From contig OX485809.1 in NCBI GenBank assembly GCA_950295325.1, positions 34,596,001 through 34,660,000 on the forward strand: DNA of 64,000 bases, read 5' to 3'. Within the stretch, counting starts at the first letter, position 1. Each line of letters starts with the position of its first letter. The position numbers were made by a program, and so were the translations under genes. This DNA is from Polytrichum commune (taxonomy: Eukaryota > Streptophyta > Polytrichopsida > Polytrichales > Polytrichaceae). The notes below the pieces were generated by a model that saw nothing but the letters and a program-made list of their open reading frames with translations, had not been told where the DNA came from and made no database searches. This document shows, piece by piece, positions 58,775 to 64,000 of the stretch.

Positions 58775-61700
58775 ATGGCCATCACCAAGTGCTGTGGACT
58801 CTGGGCACCGAAACCTCCAAAAGTACCACCATCAGATGCAACAACCAAGAAGAAAGCAACTCCATTAGGCCCGATCAAGACGGTAGTCATATTGTGCATG
58901 GAGAATCGGTCGTTCGACCACATCCTCGGATTCATGAAGCGCATCAACCCCGAAATCGATGGTCTGACAGGCACCGAATCAAACCCGAAGTCTCTCACAG
59001 ACCCCAGCTTGGGTGAGGTCACCGTCTCCGACCATGCTCCTTACATCGACCCCGCAGACCCAGGCCACTCATACCAAGCCATAGCTTTACAAATCTTCGG
59101 TTCCCAAACCAACACAACCCTAAGCCCGCCTCCGATGAACGGATTTGCAGCACAAGCCGAGGCGGTCCAACCCGGGTTGTCCAAGACCATTATGAGTGCT
59201 TTCGCACCTGACGACATCCCCGTGCACAAAGCTTTGGTGCAAGAATTCGCTGTGGTGGATCGCTGGTTTGCGTCCGTGCCTTCTAGCACGCAACCTAATC
59301 GCCAGTACCTTCACTCTGCCACTTCCCATGGCTTGATGAGCAACAACCAGGATCTTCTCCTTGCAGGCTTACCGCAGAAAACCATCTTCGAATCTGTGGA
59401 GGAGGGTGGACTCTCGTTTGGGATTTATTACCAGCAAGTGCCGAATACTTTGTTCTACAGAAATCTGCGGAAGGTGAAGTATCTGGACAATTTCCGCCCT
59501 TACGATCTCACCTTCAAGGATCATGCCCGGCGAGGGACGCTCCCCAACTACACGGTGATCGAACCCAGGTAAGTTGAAGGTTACGGTGTGATCGGTGTTG
59601 TGATGCCAGGCGATTTTGTTGATGTGTCTATTCTTCTTGTTTGGATTGGACACAAGGAGGCACATTTGCCATCTATCATCTTAAGGCAAACGTGTCTTGC
59701 TTGTCTAAATTGAACACTTATATTTGAGTGGTATGTGGTTAGGTGTGGATCTATGAATAAACTAGGAAAAGATAAGTGTTTTAAAAAAATTGAAATATGT
59801 TGGGGCGACATACATAAACATTTGACGACCCTGAGAAACTTCACTTTGATAATGAATAAGTTATTCAAATAAGGTTCAAATTTGGTCCAATTTTTTTGAG
59901 GAAAATGGCTAGGGCCTCAGTTTGGATTTGCTAATCATCTCATGGTGGTTGTGTGTTGCATATCCTATGAGAATTGGGTTAGGCCAAAAAAAAGTAACCA
60001 TTTAAAAACCATCGACCTTATGGACTAGATAACCAACAAGAGGAGAGTGGATGGTGAATTGGGGGAGCACTGAGTCATCTGCCTTCTTGAGTTGGAACTT
60101 AACAATCTAAACAAATAAGCTCATGAACAAAATCTGAGATTTACAATCATGAGATTCACGAATGATATCGTGCCTTGAATGGATGACAAAATTAATTCTA
60201 ACAAAGTTCTCTAATCCCACTTGTTTTTGGCTAAGTGATCGGTTATGTTGAGTAAAGGGCACATGCCGCTTTAGCATTAGCCATAGTACTTTGGGTGTTC
60301 ATTATAATTCGTGGTATGGCTCCTCACATCCGTACATAGTCGAGGCAAGTGATTTTATTGAATTGCCTATTCTTGATTTAGGATACAAGGTAGCACATTA
60401 CTATCCATTTAATGTATGACCATGTTTAGAGAGGGGCACTCTCAAACTATGTAATGGCGATCAAACCCAAGCATGGATCATGATGTGTGATCAAGATGTT
60501 GTAGGCTCTTTCAACTCCACAAAACCCAAGGTGGCAACAAAGTCCCTTTTGGATCAAATGTTTCTAAATCACTTCTAATACTTCTAAAGAATCGATGAGT
60601 TTCAAATATTCTTTTCAAAACTAATTAGTAGCATTTTTCTAAAGTAGGGTTCACCATCCACACACCTTAGGAATTTTATTCTTCACTCCTAAGGAATTTA
60701 AAAAAATCTTGGAGTTTATAGTCTTAAAATTGCTTATAATACAAAATCAACTCCAAAAGAATGCTTCTTAACTTTGTTTTAACAACTCCAAAGTCCAAAC
60801 CATGTTCTAATGACAATGATCCAATGATGTGTTTGCTACATGTAGACCCCATATACATAATCCCACGTGAAAATAACCATGCTTCAATTACATTCTTCCA
60901 ATCGAAACACACACACACACATAAGAAAGAAATATTGAGATATCAAGTTTCTTGAAATGGCCTAGTCTCAAATACATATCACAAATATGATACATATATA
61001 TATATCATCATTGTTACATACAATTGTAATATCACTTTAGGCTCTTTGTGGTAGATTGTGTTTGGTATAGTGTTTGTGTTATAGACCTAGTAAAATATGA
61101 CTTGAATACTTGTTGGGAGCTTATATAAACTACTATGTGGCCAGAGAACGTATACAAGTGCCTTCAAGAATTGATACCAATCAACCATGTATTTGTTGAA
61201 ATTATGCTTTGATTATTTCATGTACTTTTATTGAATGTTGATATTGTTTAGAAATACCGTTCAATGAGTTGTTGCTTGAAGTTCTCAAATCAAACCGGCT
61301 TATTTGTAACTAGTTGCCGATATCCTTGTTCACTACCCAGGTACTTTGAGATACTTGGAATCCCCGCCAATGATGACCATCCAGTTCATGACGTCGCACA
61401 CGGGCAAGCGTTGATCAAGGAGGTTTATGAAACATTACGGGCAAGTCCTCAATGGAATGAAATTTTGTTGCTCATCACATATGATGAGCACGGCGGGTTT
61501 TATGACCACGTGCCCACGCCCCTTGGTGTGCCTAGTCCAGATGGATTGTTGGGGTCGGCGCCTCCTTACTCCTTCGATTTCACAAGGCTAGGGGTTAGGG
61601 TGCCCACACTCTTGATTTCCCCTTGGATCGAAGCAGGTGTTGGTATGTGATGTCATCTCAATTCTCAATTCCCACTCAGTCTTATCATGTTTTTTGCATT

Positions 61701-62621
61701 GGTGTGGAGAATAACTTGACCCCCCCCCCCCCCAAGACTGTTGGCATGCATTAGGTAGCTAGTGTGTAGACTTTAATTACCCTCTTGAAAACTATGATAC
61801 TAAAAAGTTGAGAGCAGTAGACCCAAAAAAAAAGTTTGAAATTATAAAAGCCCTCAACTTTTAGGATGATAGTTAGGTTTTTTTTCCCATTGAATGCCGG
61901 ACATAACCGTTTGTAGTTTAGGAGGAAGCCGCACGATGAGAGTACACAAGGTTGAGATTCATTGTGAATTTTGAAATTTTGCACCCTTGTAAATTTTGAA
62001 GAACATCCACATGATTGACGGTTGAAAGTTCTTGGCCTTTAGGTCAATAGGAAGTTGACGCATAGGTGAACCTAAGCCTAGGTTTGTTCCAACTTTCTCT
62101 CAGTGTTAGTGAAAAGTGTTGTAAGATATGCAAATGTCATTCAGTTACTTTATTAATCAGATACCTAGACTTGATTGGTGTGTCGTTCAGTGAAGATCAA
62201 AGAACAAACACCACAAAGACACATGTTTAAAAAAATTGGACATTGGCTTCAAATTTCTTAAACTAAGATTCCCCATGCCTTAGTGAACAAAATGACAAAC
62301 CTATGCATTCCGTTACAGGGTTCTTCCAAGTGTGTTCACTACTGATTAGGTGCATTGCCATCTGATCAAGAGATGATGTAGAGCACGAAGAACAAAGCGA
62401 ATAATCCCCTCATACTTAGTTGCTCCTTGGTTACTTTGTCTGTGCAGTGTTACATGAGCCAAAGGGACCGACCCCAACATCCCAGTTTGAGCACTCCTCG
62501 ATTGCAGGCACGGTGAAGAAACTCTTTGGCCTGCCCAGCCCTTTCTTAACCAAGCGAGATGCATGGGCCGGCACTTTTGAAACTGTTCTCACTCGCAAAA
62601 CCCCCCGCACCGATTGTCCAA
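58775..62621 (+). CDS. NPC: Non-specific phospholipase C, 3'-partial
   Basis: Hydrolyses phosphatidylcholine and related phospholipids to diacylglycerol, in membrane-lipid remodelling and signalling (family knowledge). Exons 58775-59568, 61341-61642 and 62448-62621 encode 423 residues; the GTAAGC donor at 62622 shows that at least one more exon follows, and I find none before 64000. Full-length plant enzymes are about 510-540 aa. Phosphoesterase motifs: [14 protein letters not shown] (ENRSFDH, residues 43-49), [51 protein letters not shown] (motif 311-321), [10 protein letters not shown] and TSQFEHSS (376-383). There is no signal peptide, so it resembles the cytosolic or membrane-attached branch. 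For exon 2 the GTATGT donor at 61643 restores the family sequence better than the nearby GTGTTG. The first ATG, in context GCCATGGCC, is used. Confidence 0.95.
59684..60018 (+). mobile_element. Family A MITE in phospholipase C intron 1
   Basis: 335 bp with TA on both sides (59682-59683, 60019-60020). Landmark ACACTTATATTTGAGTGGTA is near the left end and TTTGATAATGAATAAG inside. It lies in the same orientation as the gene within the 1,772-bp intron. Confidence 0.75.
61720..61733. repeat. Poly-C tract (C14)
   Basis: Fourteen C in intron 2 of the phospholipase C gene, about 80 bp after the exon 2 donor. Confidence 0.95.
62145..62350 (-). mobile_element. Family B MITE fragment in phospholipase C intron 2
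   Basis: Minus-strand match to family B (complement of GAACAAACACCACAAAGACA and of AAGTGTGTTCACTACTGAT), ends eroded. It ends about 100 bp before exon 3. Confidence 0.55.
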
Positions 62622-62756
62622 GTAAGCAACCCCGGCTTTTGCTTTTCGCTTGCTAGTAGGCTAATATGTGAATCAAGCTGCTTGCCCACTTTCACTTTGT
62701 TCACCTTCACTTAATATTCACCTTTGCCAATCAGCCAAACAACGTCGAAATTATAC

Positions 62757-63170
62757 ACGCTACAACACTAAATATTATTGTATTCTGTGTCGTCAATTCG
62801 ATTTGTCTTGCTCAGTACTAATCGTAAACCGCATGTGTAGTGTCACGAAGACTAACTGTAAACTAAGCATTATTTGTGAGTCCTTGCAAGAAAAAGTTGG
62901 GCATTAAAGATTTACAGTGTTGCAAATATTGTCGCTTACTAAGTGATTTTCCACCCAAATTTCAATCATCCATGACGACATTTCGGTATATAAAATGTTA
63001 GGACGCATAATAAACCAACCTTTGTTTCAATCATTGACATTTGAATGACCTAAAAGTAAGTTGGGATGATAGTATTTGTAAACTTATTCATAGGAAGTGT
63101 CATTGGAAAAGTTACCACAATGACATAGAATACCATGTGACACTAAATACTATAATTAAGGTACTTATTT
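62757..63170 (-). mobile_element. Family C MITE after phospholipase C exon 3
   Basis: Opposite-strand counterpart of the 45205-45632 element. Its complement contains the family blocks GTGACACTAAATAC-like ends, CACTTAGTAAG-like centre and GTCATGGATGATTGAAATTTG. It lies in what must be an intron of the phospholipase C gene. Confidence 0.7.
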
Positions 63171-64000
63171 CACCTTTAATTCCAATATTTAATGGACTCC
63201 CATTAACATAATCCCATAAGGGTACACAGAGATAGAAAATGCTTTAGAGGTGCCACATCAAGTTGATTTGCCATTCCCTTCATCCTTCCTTCCCCTACTT
63301 GTCCTTTTTTTTTGCAATTCTCTCTACTTCTCTCCCTTGCCTCCCACACTATGTATTCCCTTGGCCTTCCCTGGCCCCCTCATAACCAAATAATCTGTTC
63401 AAGTAAGCTCGGATAAATTCTAAAATTATGAGGGGATAGCGATGATGTGAGAAATTAGCGGAGACAATGGATGTGCAAGAAGTGATGAAATAGCTAAGTA
63501 AAATAAAAGACATGCAACTAACCTTTGACACAAGAAATATTAAATTGACAATATGTATATATGAGGTTTCTCATAATAAGTAATGACTCCAAATGGAACA
63601 AGGCCACACATATATACATTCATTGTGTGGGGGCACAATCTTGCCGTGCACCTCTAGCTTACAAACATGTTAATTTATTTAGTATTTTCAACAATGAGTA
63701 TTGTTCCAAGGTAGGATATCCTAGTATGTAAAAGGGGAGTAGAAACCGGTTGGATTTGAAACTTTCCAAGATCATTGATGGATTACAAGTTGATTTCTTT
63801 CAGTTTTCTTTTAGATATGTTCGACAAATTCCTCTAAAACGACCAGGGATTTGCCTAAAGTCTTGTACACAAATTGATTATGTTTTATGCTTGATTGATT
63901 CATCTATACCTAGCAGAATTAGTTGATCTCAACACTACATAATAAATTGTTTGAATGCCTAAAATCTACCTCATACACAGTGGCAAAGAACCACTGATAA
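63171..64000. other. Probable intron sequence of the phospholipase C gene
   Basis: No exon of the phospholipase C C-terminus can be recognised. Eroded family D-like text occurs near 63740-63860 (GAAACCGGTTGGATTTGAAA and TTCCTCTAAAACGA, minus strand). Otherwise featureless AT-rich DNA. Confidence 0.45.

Overview
This is nuclear DNA of a streptophyte plant. Genes have many GT-AG introns, intergenic DNA is AT-rich and full of transposon remnants, and all four recognisable genes are plant-type. One of them is an LHCSR photoprotection antenna, a family known from green algae and bryophyte-grade plants and not from flowering plants. That points to a moss or other bryophyte, an early-diverging vascular plant, or a charophyte alga. 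The species cannot be fixed from the sequence alone.

Layout. (1) 1-4407, +: the C-terminal 976 codons of a VARICOSE/EDC4-type decapping scaffold, whose WD40 part lies upstream of the window. (2) 4408-11082: intergenic DNA with a Harbinger-type element (6480-7958), a mariner-like MITE (8458-9248) interrupted by a MULE-like MITE (8646-9054), and a second MULE-like MITE (9305-9645). (3) 11083-15799, +: complete RRP1/Nop52 ribosome-biogenesis gene, 699 aa. (4) 15800-40653: about 25 kb of repeat-derived DNA with two foldback elements (19383-21124, 30297-31212), a second Harbinger copy (22380-23326), mariner-like and hAT-like MITEs, one nested insertion, and a decayed multi-exon gene (about 36223-37571). 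(5) 40654-42248, +: complete LHCSR gene, 252 aa. (6) 42249-58774: more MITEs, then a decayed PIF/Harbinger transposon (about 46417-53216) holding a broken transposase and two tandem arrays built on the same 20-bp palindrome. (7) 58775-62621 and beyond, +: non-specific phospholipase C, last exon(s) outside the window.

The four genes do not form a pathway; they are ordinary, separately transcribed nuclear genes (mRNA decapping, rRNA processing, photoprotection, lipid hydrolysis). The repeats carry most of the unusual content. Several MITE families can be told apart by termini and target-site duplications, and at two places the insertion order can be read directly. I found no CRISPR array, operon, rRNA, convincing tRNA or organised new defence system. 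Exon boundaries were placed by hand from reading frame, splice consensus and remembered family similarity, so individual junctions may be off. Statements of homology rest on motif recognition, not on a search.
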